Positions 44,001-52,061 of a stretch of 64,000 nt of DNA are shown piece by piece. Where the stretch lies: positions 124,001 through 188,000 of the forward strand of contig NZ_QOWE01000016.1 in assembly GCF_003334855.1 (NCBI RefSeq), in the 5' to 3' direction. How positions within the stretch are numbered: position 1 is the first letter of the stretch; each line of letters begins with the position of its first letter. The position numbers and the translations under genes were made by a program. Origin of the DNA: Larkinella punicea. Its GTDB lineage: Bacteria > Bacteroidota > Bacteroidia > Cytophagales > Spirosomataceae. The notes beneath the pieces were generated by a model, which was not told the DNA's origin, made no database searches, and worked only from the letters and a program-made list of their open reading frames with translations.

Positions 44001-44666
44001 CTGTTGGGCAATGCGGGTATCCAGATCCCTTTTTATGCGGATATACGCACTGGCCGTAATCAGGATAGAGACCAAGGCGGCCACGACGAGTAAGTATGGC
44101 GTGTAGGTAATGTAAATTTGCTGTTGCTCCAGGCGCTCGTTGAGCAGGTTGTTTTCATCCGTTTTTATCCGGTTAACCAGAGCACGGAGATCGTCCATTA
44201 TTTTTTTCCCCCGAACCATTTCCGCATGACGCGAAACCGTATCACTGATAAATCCTTTGTTCCGGCGACTTATTTCAATAACCCGGCGCATCTGGACGAA
44301 TTTAGCATCATATAACGCCTTGGTTTCCAATAAACTTTTTTGCTGCGCCGGATTATCACGGGTCAGATCCCGTATTGTATTATAACTTATTTCGACTTTT
44401 TCGTATGCCCCGTTATAGGGCGTTAAAAACGTAGGATCACGGGTTAACAGATAGCCCCGCTGACCGGTTTCTGCATCTTTCACATACGAAATAATGTTCT
44501 CGGACTCGATCAGGATCTGATTGGTGTGATTAACTAATTTGGAATTGCTGATCAATTTCTGGGTACTATAAAACGACGCCACCAGGCTGATCAGCAGCAA
44601 GAATATGGAGATCGAAAAGACAATCTGTAATTGTCGGATGACGGAATTGGAGAGGGTTTGCGGCAT
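41061..44666 (-). CDS. Hybrid sensor histidine kinase: CHASE3-HAMP-GAF-HisKA-HATPase-three receivers
   Basis: This 1201-residue membrane kinase has a first transmembrane segment at ~14-34, a CHASE3 sensor (~35-185; SYVKDAETGQRGYLLTRD), a second transmembrane segment (~190-212), a HAMP-like linker, a GAF domain (~290-445), a long coiled coil (~445-525), the phospho-acceptor H538 in ANMSHELRTPLNS, and an HATPase domain (ISNALKF, DTGIGIP, GTGLGLSI). Three receivers follow with acceptor Asp at D860, D982 and D1130. The C-terminal receiver resembles the separate receiver gene downstream. Such multi-receiver kinases integrate several phosphorelay inputs; the ligand is unknown. Confidence 0.95.
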   Translation of the reverse strand: MPQTLSNSVIRQLQIVFSISIFLLLISLVASFYSTQKLISNSKLVNHTNQILIESENIISYVKDAETGQRGYLLTRDPTFLTPYNGAYEKVEISYNTIRDLTRDNPAQQKSLLETKALYDAKFVQMRRVIEISRRNKGFISDTVSRHAEMVRGKKIMDDLRALVNRIKTDENNLLNERLEQQQIYITYTPYLLVVAALVSILITASAYIRIKRDLDTRIAQQIRAEEKYRETAERISVMEDITSDIADGNYAARSQDNQDDELGQIAKALNKMAESLETTFTDLKNRNWLQAGTVQLNEAIRGERDLEKLANNLIATLTSYINAPIGTVYIIDDDSSFKLAGTYAATQAPASVRIGEGLIGEVIKSQKPVIIHDLPPQYISVNSSLGNTPPVALVIVPLVYAYRCIGVIEIGLLKKPDTLEVEFLEANLETIAIGVNAALDYAKLQNFLEETQAQSEELQAQHNELENVNAELEAQSLKLQASEEELRVQQEELQQTNAELEERSFLLEEKNEEIQRKAEELELTTRYKSEFLANMSHELRTPLNSILLLSRLLAENNEENLSDDQIDYAKVIQSSGNGLLGLIDEILDLSKIEAGQMKLEYLDVSIPEITDELQALFAPLAKEKGLDFTITVEKNVPSVIETDKMRLGQILKNLISNALKFTSKGGITLTVKRLTPTDSTLSFVVKDTGIGIPPEKQQLIFEAFQQADGSTKRKYGGTGLGLSISRELAKLLGGEIVLSSKVNEGSEFTVNIPLTGKPSDAISGSPAPYVTRSPEPMPVKEAEPANKYLSTTIPESIPDDRNTITERDKTILIVEDDTNFARSLLDYSRRKGYKGIVAVRGDEGLKLAGIYKPLGILLDIQLPIMSGWQVMDALKADPQTRHIPVHIMSSHKLKNESLLKGAVDFVDKPVAFEQMHEVFKKIEYVLNRTSKKVLIIEDNPRHAKALAYFLETFNIHSELRSNVSEGVNALQIDEIDCVILDMGIPDVKAYETLEEAKKNPGLENLPIIIFTGKSLSLAEELKIKKYADSIIIKTAHSYQRMLDEVSLFLHLVEDTKKTDSVHSDYKKLGALSQVLANKTVLIADDDVRNIFSLSKALENYKMNVITALDGKEAFQKLQEYPAIDVVLLDMMMPQMDGYETAKKIRENYQWKNLPVIAVTAKAMTGDREKCIQAGASDYITKPVDIDQLMSLLRVWLYERS

Positions 44667-44706
44667 AGGTATGCTCTTGAAAATCGCTTATGGTTGACGT
44701 GTTGCC

Positions 44707-46278
44707 TTATTCGTTAACCTGATGGACGGGCAGAATCAGAATAAACTGGCTTCCTTCATTGACCCGGCTTCGGGCCGTAATGAGTCCATTGTGTTTATCC
44801 ATATTTTTCTTGGCAATGGCCAGGCCAATACCGGTGCCCTCGTAGCTGGCCCGGTCGGTTAATCGCTGAAAAATCACAAAAATGCGATCCATAAATTTTT
44901 CATCAAAACCTATTCCATTGTCAATCACCACAATGCGGCAAAAATTACCATCAGGTGACGGTTTGCTATCAATTTCTTTTTCTTCGATCAATTCCGCACG
45001 AATGTGAATGACCGGAGCGATTTCTTTCTTGGAAAACTTCAGCGCATTGCTGATCAGATTTTGAAAAACTTGCCGAATCCGCCCCGGAATGGTATCCAGA
45101 ACCGGCAGCGGATCGACCGTAATGACGGCCTTGCTTCGGCTGATAACGTCCTCAAAATCGGCCAGGATTTCTTTCAGTAAACTGTTCAGGTCCGTCGGTT
45201 GAAACAGAGCGGGTGTCGATAATTGAGAATACGACAGCAAATCATTGATCAATGTAGACATCCGCGCCGACGAATTAATGGAGCGGTCGAGGTAAGCCGT
45301 TGCTTCAACATTACCGGTTAAATATTTTTCTTTAATCAGATCGTTCAGAATCTGTATTTTCCGAAGCGGTTCTTTTAAATCATGCGAAACAACCCACGTA
45401 AATTGCTGCAATTCGTGGTTGCTTCTTTCCAGTTCCAGATTTTTAATCAGCAGTTCTTTCGTTCGCGCTTCTACTTTTTGCTCGAGTAAATCGGCGGCCA
45501 GTTTCTGCGGGTGAATATCCGTAAACGTGCCGACCCAGCGTACCAGTATTCCCTGCTGTTTGATAGGTAATATGCGCAGCAAGTGGTAGCGATACTCGCC
45601 CGTTGTCAACTCTTTCAGGCGGATTTCACGCGTGAATTCAATCCCATTTTTAAGATAGTTTTCCCACTCCTTACAAACGTCATCGTCGGCGTGGGTTTGC
45701 GGAAACGTCGTTGAATCGACAGAATAGCGAAACCAGTGCTCGTTGACGTATTCGATCCGGCCATCCGGTGCAATCGTGAACGCCATTTGCGGCAGTGAAG
45801 CCAAAACGGATTGCAGTTCCTGCATACGCCCGGCAATTTCTTCCTGCGCCTGCTTTCGGACTTCGATTTCTTTCTGTAACGATTTGTGGGTTTCTTTTAA
45901 CTCCTGCTGTTGCTTATAGAGCCGATGCAGGGTTTTTACTTTTAAGACCAGAATATCCGGATCAACCGGTTTGGTTAAATAATCGACACCGCCGGAGGTA
46001 TAGCCTTTGGTAATGAACTTTTTCTCGGTATTGACCGCCGAAAGAAAGATAATGGAGGTATCTCTCGCTTTGCTAAAGCCGGCAATGGCGTTGGCCACTT
46101 CAAACCCATCCATTCCGGGCATTTGAACGTCCAGAATGATAACGGCATAGTTGGTCTTCAGCACTTTTTTCAGTGCTTCCTCACCCGATTCGGCCGAATC
46201 GACCGAAAAGCTGTGCAACTCAAGAATTTTCTTTAAGGGTAAAATATTTTCCGGCCTGTCATCAACAATTAAAATCAT
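44707..46278 (-). CDS. Receiver-PAS-histidine kinase
   Basis: This 523-residue cytoplasmic protein starts with a receiver (phospho-acceptor D50 in AVIILDVQMPGMDG), a coiled coil (~115-155), a PAS domain (~155-265; AFTIAPDGRIEYVNEHWF), and a HisKA domain with H299 in WVVSHDLKEPLRK, followed by an HATPase domain (ISNALKFSKKE, VIDNGIGFDEK, GTGIGLAI). It is the first gene of a five-gene operon with the hybrid kinase, receiver, cheR and cheB. Its receiver may be phosphorylated by the hybrid kinase (inference). Confidence 0.94.
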   Translation of the reverse strand: MILIVDDRPENILPLKKILELHSFSVDSAESGEEALKKVLKTNYAVIILDVQMPGMDGFEVANAIAGFSKARDTSIIFLSAVNTEKKFITKGYTSGGVDYLTKPVDPDILVLKVKTLHRLYKQQQELKETHKSLQKEIEVRKQAQEEIAGRMQELQSVLASLPQMAFTIAPDGRIEYVNEHWFRYSVDSTTFPQTHADDDVCKEWENYLKNGIEFTREIRLKELTTGEYRYHLLRILPIKQQGILVRWVGTFTDIHPQKLAADLLEQKVEARTKELLIKNLELERSNHELQQFTWVVSHDLKEPLRKIQILNDLIKEKYLTGNVEATAYLDRSINSSARMSTLINDLLSYSQLSTPALFQPTDLNSLLKEILADFEDVISRSKAVITVDPLPVLDTIPGRIRQVFQNLISNALKFSKKEIAPVIHIRAELIEEKEIDSKPSPDGNFCRIVVIDNGIGFDEKFMDRIFVIFQRLTDRASYEGTGIGLAIAKKNMDKHNGLITARSRVNEGSQFILILPVHQVNE

Positions 46279-46467
46279 ACACCATGCAGGTTTTCAGGCA
46301 ACAAAAAGGCCGTTCACGTGTTTCCGTTTCCTCTTAAATGGAAACGTGAAGATAGGGTGTCAGGACGGGTGCATCCAAATCTGGCGATGGGCAGTAGATA
46401 AATAAATCGGTATTTCGATTCTTTATCCACCCCCACCGCCAGATTATGCGTTCGGTTTGCCCGCCGG

Positions 46468-47184
46468 TCAGAGATCGTCCGTTAAAGTGGCCCCGTTCAG
46501 GTTTTCCACCTTCCCTTCGTCGCCGATACTCATGAATTCGGTATTGCCACTGAAGAAGTTTAGTTTGAATAGTCCGAGTGCAATGACCCCGGTTTTACCG
46601 CTGATGTTCAGCCCCAGTTCCTTCGTTGTTTTCATACTAAAACCGACGGAAGCGCTGCCGACATTGAAGGTTTTTAACGCATTGCCTTCCGCACCAATCG
46701 TCACTTCCGTTCCGCCTTCGACGGTTGAGAGAATCAGGGGATTTTGCGCAACGAACACCTGGAACACAACTTTGAACTTGTTCCGCCAGTCGTCGGCTTT
46801 TTTGAGTTGCTTCGCAACCTGATTCACGTTTTCGATCACCGAGACCGTGATGATGGGCGCTTTGACCAGGAAGGATTTGTCCTGGTGAAATTTGTAGGTA
46901 ACATTCGCTTGAAGCTCGCCCTGCGGATTCAGGTTGATGGCGGCTCCCGTGCTGGCATCGACTACGGTGGTGTTATCCGACACAAAACTCAGGGTGGCTT
47001 CCGGCCCGGTTCCCTCCGTGAAAGTGACATCGAAATCATCCTGGATATTGCCTAATTTCTGGAATACCCCGTCTGAAATCAGGCCATAATCACCGAGCTT
47101 GTACGGTGTTGTAATTGGCACCCAGGCGGCATGTACATTAAGCTGCCGCTCAATAATGGATTCGAATTGTGCTGCAAGTCCCAT
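46468..47184 (-). CDS. Unrecognised beta-rich protein
   Basis: I do not recognise this 238-residue protein. It has no signal peptide or lipobox. An N-terminal amphipathic stretch (AAQFESIIERQLNVHAAWVPITTPYKLGDYGLISDGVFQKLGNI) is followed by alternating short beta strands rich in Thr, Val and Phe, and a KTFNVGSASVGFSMKTTKELGLNISGKTGVIALGLF segment of alternating polar/apolar character typical of long amphipathic strands. Pore-forming or lipid-associated folds are one possibility, purely inference. It is a single gene, flanked by a kinase operon upstream and divergent to a DinB-like gene. No operon partner explains it. Confidence 0.72.
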   Translation of the reverse strand: MGLAAQFESIIERQLNVHAAWVPITTPYKLGDYGLISDGVFQKLGNIQDDFDVTFTEGTGPEATLSFVSDNTTVVDASTGAAINLNPQGELQANVTYKFHQDKSFLVKAPIITVSVIENVNQVAKQLKKADDWRNKFKVVFQVFVAQNPLILSTVEGGTEVTIGAEGNALKTFNVGSASVGFSMKTTKELGLNISGKTGVIALGLFKLNFFSGNTEFMSIGDEGKVENLNGATLTDDL

Positions 47185-47367
47185 GTCTCTTTTTGGTTAA
47201 GGATTTGATTGGTAAAGGCTGGTAAGTATACGGTTTTTAAAATCGTATTCACCAATCAATCAGGAGGTTTTGACTGAACGGTTAAGCCTGAAGAGAGCCT
47301 TCCAACGCCGGTCTTTCTTCTGCCGAACAATGTCGCAATTTTACAATATCGCCGTTTCAACGTGCCG

Positions 47368-47375
47368 TAGTTTTG
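47368..47375 (+). promoter_or_regulatory. -7 promoter box of the DinB-like gene
   Basis: TAGTTTTG is an exact TAnnTTTG box ending 29 nt before the ATG at 47405. There is no matching -33 element. It supports the downstream start over in-frame codons reaching 47270. Confidence 0.5.
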
Positions 47376-47404
47376 ATCCGTCAACCAAAACATACATTCA
47401 CACC

Positions 47405-48010
47405 ATGAAACAAATGATTTCATTCCTCTTTTTACTGACAACGGTTTCAGCGCAGGCGCAATCCCGACTCTGGACCGCAGCCGACCAGAAGTATACGGTC
47501 GAAAACCTGAAACGCACCCGCGATGAGCTGATTCGGGAAACGGAAAATTTGACCGATGCCCAGTGGCATTTTCACGAAACGCCCGGACGCTGGTCGATTG
47601 CCGAGGTGGTGGAGCATCTGGCGCTCTGGGAAATTATCTGGGCGCGCGAAATCAGCATCGGAGCCCGCAGCAAACCGCAGCCCGAACTGAACCAGACCAG
47701 CCGGCCCGACAGCTATTACACTAATTTCATCATGGAAGATACCCCGCACAAAGCGCCGGACATCGCCAAACCAACGGGTTTTATTCGGGGAAAAGACAAC
47801 CTGACCTTTTTCAAACGGCTTCGCGATCAGGCGATTGGGTATGCCGATACGACCAAAACCGACATGCGGGCTCATTTTGAATTTACGGCAGCCGGTAATT
47901 CACCCCGCAACATGCACCAGGTTTATATTTACCAGTGGGGCCACGTCGACCGCCATCTGCGGCAAATCCGGAAGGTGAAAGCGCATCCGGGATATCCGGG
48001 CAAGTTGTAA
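47405..48010 (+). CDS. Exported DinB-superfamily protein
   Basis: This 201-residue protein combines a signal peptide (MKQMISFLFLLTTVSAQAQ) with a four-helix DinB/YfiT-like domain: LKRTRDELIRETENLTDAQWHF, then WSIAEVVEHLALWEIIW and the C-terminal HVDRHLRQIRKVK. The three likely metal-binding histidines are in EHLALWE and GHVDRHL. DinB-like proteins are metal-dependent thiol transferases or of unknown function; an exported one is somewhat unusual. It ends 7 bp before a 43-bp-arm palindrome. Confidence 0.85.
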   Translation: MKQMISFLFLLTTVSAQAQSRLWTAADQKYTVENLKRTRDELIRETENLTDAQWHFHETPGRWSIAEVVEHLALWEIIWAREISIGARSKPQPELNQTSRPDSYYTNFIMEDTPHKAPDIAKPTGFIRGKDNLTFFKRLRDQAIGYADTTKTDMRAHFEFTAAGNSPRNMHQVYIYQWGHVDRHLRQIRKVKAHPGYPGKL

Positions 48011-48017
48011 TTAAAAG

Positions 48018-48118
48018 TTGTATCGCAGAGTTTAGCGGAGAACATCAGAGTTACGCAGAGAAAATTTTAATAAAACTCTGCGTAACTCTGATGTTCTCCG
48101 CTAAACTCTGCGATACAA
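48018..48118. repeat. 43-bp-arm perfect palindrome
   Basis: Arms 48018-48060 and 48076-48118 are perfectly complementary over 43 bp around a 15-nt AT loop. Each arm contains direct sub-repeats (GCAGAGTTTAGCGGAG and GAGTTACGCAGAG). It fills the gap between the convergent DinB-like and PD40-OmpA genes, ending 5 bp before the latter's stop. It shares words with the palindrome at 53457, defining a family. Confidence 0.95.
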
Positions 48119-48123
48119 TCTCC

Positions 48124-49701
48124 TTATTTCTTTTTGATCACGAACTCCACGCGCCGGTTGGTTTGTCGGCCCTCGTCAGTGTCGTTGCTGGCCACAGGTT
48201 TGGCTTCGCCGTAGCCTTTGCTGGCGACGCGGTCGGGTTCGATGCCTTTGCCAATGAAGTATTCACGAACGGCATCCGCGCGATCCTGGGAGAGTTTCAG
48301 GTTGATTTCGTTGGAACCCGTGTTGTCGGTATGCCCGCCTACTTCGATGACCATCTTCGGGTTTTCGTTGAAAGTGGCCACCATCCGATCCAGTTCCGGG
48401 AACGACTCGTCGCGCAGAACGGCTTTGCCGACGTCGAAGAAAATGTTGTTGAGCCGCACGGCGCGACCCACTTCAATCGGAATCAGGGTCAGTTCTTTGC
48501 CTTTTATTTCCTGAAAACCTTTCGTTTCCCGAAGATCTATGTTGCCGCCTTCGGAAATAAAACTGGGCGCAACGGCCCTCATGCTGTACTGTTTGCCGTA
48601 GGGCAGCACGATTTTATACTCGCCCGTGACGGGGTCAGATGTCGCTTCCCCCGCTTCAAGTCCGTCGGGCAGCGTCTGGTAAATCACGCGGGCTTCGATG
48701 GGTTTACCGGTTTTCTGGTCAATTATTTTTCCGCTCACCAACGCCACCGGATCGGGGCTGGTCGCGGGTGGGGCGGTTTTATCGTTCGGGTTGGCAGTAT
48801 CGATGAGTTTGATCCGAACAATATCACCTTTGCCCAGCGTGTTTTTGAAACTCGTCATGTAGGCATATTCGCCCGAAGCCGCCACCGAATAATAAGCATC
48901 ATACCCATCGGTATTGATGGCCGACCCCAGATTGACCGGTTTCGACCAATGTTTCCAGGTTTTGTCGACGCGCTTGGCAACATAGATATCGTTGCTGCCC
49001 GAACCGCCGGGCCGGTCGCTGGAGAAATACAGGGTAGCCCCGTCGGCCGCCAGGAACGGCGTGGTTTCGGTGCCGTCCGTATTGATTTCGGGGCCGAGAC
49101 TCATCGGTTTGCTCCAGGAACCGTCTTTCTGACGCAGGCTAACGTAAATATCATCTTCCTTACTGTTCTTTTTCTCACTGAATGCCATCACCAGCACTTT
49201 GCCGTCGGCCGAAAGATAGCCGCAATCGTACTGTCCTTTACTGATTTTCTCGTAACCGGGGATGTTCAGCTTTTGCGGAGCCGACCAGCCCGTGGCGGTT
49301 CGTTTGCTGGTCGAAAAACCGCGCGTTTCGTACGTGCCGTTCGCATAAGCGCCCTTGATGAGCATCGTGTTTCCGTCGGGCGTAATGCTGTATGCGCAAT
49401 TATACTCATCCTTGTTGAGTGGCGGAGCCATCCGTTTGGCCGGTCCCCACGTATTGCCCTGCCCCAGTTCAGAATACCAGATGTCCTGGCTCCCTTTGTT
49501 GCCGTGCGTGTTCTGGGGGTGGCTGATTCGGGCAAAAAATAGTGTTCGCCCGTCGGGAGAAATGACCGGATTGACTTCATTATATTCCGAATTGACCTGA
49601 TTTCCCAGACTTTCTGCTTTTGATGCTGGATTCTGCTGCGCAACAGCCACCGGTATGGTCATACCTAGAAGCCCCGTCAGCGTAAGTTCCCAAAATTTCA
49701 T
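48124..49701 (-). CDS. PD40-repeat OmpA-family outer-membrane protein
   Basis: This 525-residue exported protein (signal peptide ends AVAQQ) has several PD40/WD40-like beta-propeller repeats (VISPDGRTLFFARI, SITPDGNTMLIKG, YLSADGKVLVMAFSE, FLAADGATLYFSSDRPGG), then a carboxypeptidase-regulatory-like domain (VSGKIIDQKTGKPIEARVI) and a C-terminal OmpA peptidoglycan-binding domain (~410-523; IEVGGHTDNTGSNEINLKLSQDRADAVREY). This architecture is widespread in Bacteroidota and anchors the outer membrane to peptidoglycan. It is a single gene. Specific partner unknown. Confidence 0.92.
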   Translation of the reverse strand: MKFWELTLTGLLGMTIPVAVAQQNPASKAESLGNQVNSEYNEVNPVISPDGRTLFFARISHPQNTHGNKGSQDIWYSELGQGNTWGPAKRMAPPLNKDEYNCAYSITPDGNTMLIKGAYANGTYETRGFSTSKRTATGWSAPQKLNIPGYEKISKGQYDCGYLSADGKVLVMAFSEKKNSKEDDIYVSLRQKDGSWSKPMSLGPEINTDGTETTPFLAADGATLYFSSDRPGGSGSNDIYVAKRVDKTWKHWSKPVNLGSAINTDGYDAYYSVAASGEYAYMTSFKNTLGKGDIVRIKLIDTANPNDKTAPPATSPDPVALVSGKIIDQKTGKPIEARVIYQTLPDGLEAGEATSDPVTGEYKIVLPYGKQYSMRAVAPSFISEGGNIDLRETKGFQEIKGKELTLIPIEVGRAVRLNNIFFDVGKAVLRDESFPELDRMVATFNENPKMVIEVGGHTDNTGSNEINLKLSQDRADAVREYFIGKGIEPDRVASKGYGEAKPVASNDTDEGRQTNRRVEFVIKKK

Positions 49702-49898
49702 TGACTACGGTGTAGAAGTTAATATAAGAAGAACGAAGAACCAATCGGGATTAGTTTACCGCATGTCTAAGTCAAATCAAATGCCACGTTCATTTATCGG
49801 CCTGCTTTTTGCTGCGAATATTTATAAAAATGGCTTCCTAAATCCAGTTTATATTAACTATTTTTTTCACCTTTATATTCTTAGTTATATTTACCGAG

Positions 49899-50123
49899 AT
49901 GGACCCCTTTAAAAGAAGAAAAAAGAAACCTACGCCATTCCATGCGGTGTCGTCCCCGCGTGAACTATTGCGGTTACTGATCAATGTCGTGCTGTGCGTA
50001 ACGGGCCTGGTATTTGGCTTTATTTACTTAATTAAGGGGCTGGTAATAGGCTGGTTACTGATCGCAGCTTTCACCTTTTTCCTGCTGGTTCAATTCTCCG
50101 GGCCGACCGATTACGATATTTAA
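49899..50123 (+). CDS. Small two-helix membrane protein
   Basis: This 74-residue protein has a basic N-terminus (DPFKRRKKKPTPFHAV) and two hydrophobic segments (LLINVVLCVTGLVFGFIYLI and GWLLIAAFTFFLLVQF), then an acidic tail. The composition fits a genuine small inner-membrane protein. Its stop overlaps the stop of the convergent LOG-like gene by 4 bp. Family unknown. Confidence 0.6.
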   Translation: MDPFKRRKKKPTPFHAVSSPRELLRLLINVVLCVTGLVFGFIYLIKGLVIGWLLIAAFTFFLLVQFSGPTDYDI

Positions 50124-50674
50124 ATCGCCTGTTCCCAGAATTCTTCAATCTTCATGAGCAACTCATCGATCGAATCCGATACGATAAGTAATTCCCGGTT
50201 TTCGGCTTTCAAAAAACCATCACTTACCATGCGATCCATTTGCAGGAGGAGCAGATCGTAAAAACCGTTGACATTCAGAACCCCAACGGGGCCTTCATAG
50301 AGTCGGAGCTGGCGCCAGGCCAGAATTTCGAAGAGTTCGTCGAACGTGCCATAGCCACCAGGCAGTGCAATCACCCCTTTGGCAAACTGCACCATCTTGA
50401 ACTTCCGCTCGTGCATCGTTTCAACAAAGTGTAATTCGGTCAAGGTCTCGTGAGCGACTTCCAGCGCGGCCAGAAAATTGGGAATAACACCCGTCACTTG
50501 TCCGCCGTTTGTCATCACGGCATCGGCAACTGCGCCCATCAGGCCCATGTTTCCGCCACCGTAGATGAGCCGGATTTCGCGTTCCGCAAATTTCTCGCCC
50601 AATTCCCGGGCGACTTCTTTATAGACAGGATTCGATCCGGGGTTCGACCCGCAGTAGACGACGATGCTTTTCAT
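50120..50674 (-). CDS. LOG-family protein (TIGR00730-type Rossmann fold)
   Basis: This 184-residue protein carries the signature LPGGYGTFDELFEILAWRQL (PGGxGTxxE) and IYGGGNMGLMGAVADAV, and begins KSIVVYCGSNPGSNPVY. Members hydrolyse nucleoside 5'-monophosphates to base and ribose-5-phosphate; plant and some bacterial forms make cytokinin-like bases. The internal ATG at 50674 gives the family-like start. Physiological substrate in this organism is unknown. Confidence 0.92.
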   Translation of the reverse strand: MKSIVVYCGSNPGSNPVYKEVARELGEKFAEREIRLIYGGGNMGLMGAVADAVMTNGGQVTGVIPNFLAALEVAHETLTELHFVETMHERKFKMVQFAKGVIALPGGYGTFDELFEILAWRQLRLYEGPVGVLNVNGFYDLLLLQMDRMVSDGFLKAENRELLIVSDSIDELLMKIEEFWEQAI

Positions 50675-50725
50675 TCCACAAAAATACGATTGTGAAACGG
50701 GATTTCGCGTTACTTTTTCGGGCAA

Positions 50726-51505
50726 CTATTTGGTCAGGGTGTTGCTGAGCGCCCGCCAGTCGATTTTCTTCACAATTTCGCTGGCCACATCGAGGGGCGC
50801 CTTGATCGTTACGATCATGTTTTCGATCAGCGTACCGCCTTTTTTATAGGAGTAATGGTAGAGCTTGTCTCCGCGCGGGTTTTTCTGAAGGTTATTTTTC
50901 CAGTTGCCGAGCAAAACCACGGTTTCGGGCCGGGCAGCAATGCCCGCATCATTGGGTTTCAGGATGATCTGGAGGGCCAATGGAGCACCGTCGACGGGAA
51001 TGGTTTTGTAGGAAGCCGCAAACCGGTTGCTGATGGGTTCTTCGACCCGGTAATTCCCGGCATTCATTTCAACGTTGATATCCACCGTCGATTTGGCCAG
51101 ATCGGTCGTCCGGTTCGGGTCCGATTCTTTATAAATGGAATCCGTGCTCATCACAAAAGACCGCTGTTGTTGCGTGATGGTATCGCCAATTGCCTTGGCA
51201 CTATCGGCGCGGGCCTTCTGCTGGTCGGCGGCCGATGCCTGTAGGAACGACAGATCGTAGCGATCTCCACAGATGCGGAAAATCTTGCCATATTCATCAC
51301 TCAATTCCAGTTTGCCGAGCGAATGCCGTTCGTCGAACACCTGCCAGTTGCCCGCCGGTGGATTTTTCCTGAACTGGTTCTGCAATTCTTTCACCACCTT
51401 TTCGTAGGCGGCATTTTGCTGGGGCGTGGCCGGATCACACTGCGCCCGGGTCTGGTGGATACTAATGATCTGTATTACAAGGAGTATTGAGAGTAGTTTT
51501 TTCAT
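50726..51505 (-). CDS. Secreted protein of unknown function
   Basis: This 259-residue protein has a signal peptide (KKLLSILLVIQIISIHQTRAQ) and no recognised domain. A helical stretch around residues 95-120 (QQKARADSAKAIGDTITQQQ) is followed by a beta-rich part and a C-terminal helix APLDVASEIVKKIDWRALSN. It stands 51 bp downstream of nothing on its strand except the terminator after the holin-like gene. Periplasmic location is inferred. Confidence 0.65.
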   Translation of the reverse strand: MKKLLSILLVIQIISIHQTRAQCDPATPQQNAAYEKVVKELQNQFRKNPPAGNWQVFDERHSLGKLELSDEYGKIFRICGDRYDLSFLQASAADQQKARADSAKAIGDTITQQQRSFVMSTDSIYKESDPNRTTDLAKSTVDINVEMNAGNYRVEEPISNRFAASYKTIPVDGAPLALQIILKPNDAGIAARPETVVLLGNWKNNLQKNPRGDKLYHYSYKKGGTLIENMIVTIKAPLDVASEIVKKIDWRALSNTLTK

Positions 51506-51580
51506 GGGGCTGCAAATCTAATGATTCATCCTAACAACTGGTCTGGTTCAGAAAAGTTATGAGTTGTCGGTCTCGCAACA

Positions 51581-51610
51581 AAAAAGTCAGACCGGAAAGC
51601 CTGACTTTTT
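51581..51610 (-). terminator. Terminator after the holin-like membrane protein gene
   Basis: A perfect 10-bp stem pairs 51581-51590 (AAAAAGTCAG) with 51601-51610 around 10 nt. On the minus strand it is followed directly by another T, giving a T-rich tail, and lies 18 bp after the stop of the holin-like gene. It may work in both directions. Confidence 0.75.
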
Positions 51611-51628
51611 GAGTACAAAAATGATGGA

Positions 51629-51964
51629 TTAGCTGACAATCGAATCGATTAGCCAGGTTACGACGGATACCAGAATACTGAACAACAACGCAGCGATGAA
51701 TCCACTGACCTGAAAACCGCCCACCAGATAATCCGTCAGGTATACCATCAGCACGTTAATGACCAGATAAAACAGCCCCAGCGTGATGATCGTAATGGGA
51801 ATGGTCAGAAAAACCAGAATGGGCTTCAAAAAGGCATTGAGCAAACCCAGTACAATGGCGACAATCAAAGCCGTGCCGAAACCGTCGACACCGACACCCG
51901 GAATGACATAACTGGCCACAATAACAGCGACGGCGCTGATGAGAATACGTATGATAAGACCCAT
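51629..51964 (-). CDS. Phage-holin-IV-superfamily small membrane protein (YvlD-like)
   Basis: This 111-residue protein has four hydrophobic helices (residues ~1-22, 28-50, 53-78, 85-109) and the typical features GLIIRILISAVAVIVASYVIPGV and LLNAFLKPILVFLTIPITIITLGLF of the phage_holin_4_2/YvlD family. Despite the family name these are chromosomal envelope proteins and not evidence of a prophage. I chose the ATG at 51964. Role unknown. Confidence 0.85.
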   Translation of the reverse strand: MGLIIRILISAVAVIVASYVIPGVGVDGFGTALIVAIVLGLLNAFLKPILVFLTIPITIITLGLFYLVINVLMVYLTDYLVGGFQVSGFIAALLFSILVSVVTWLIDSIVS

Positions 51965-52061
51965 AGTGCGTTTAATGATTAAAGTTTGACGTCTAAAGTT
52001 GTATGAAAAAATAAGCAACTCCAATCTTCAAACCGGAAACTTTAAACCATTGTTTGCCAAA

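Noticed and set aside
51629-51964. Prophage holin
   Set aside because: The phage_holin_4_2 name is a family label; the gene is chromosomal, with no phage neighbours.
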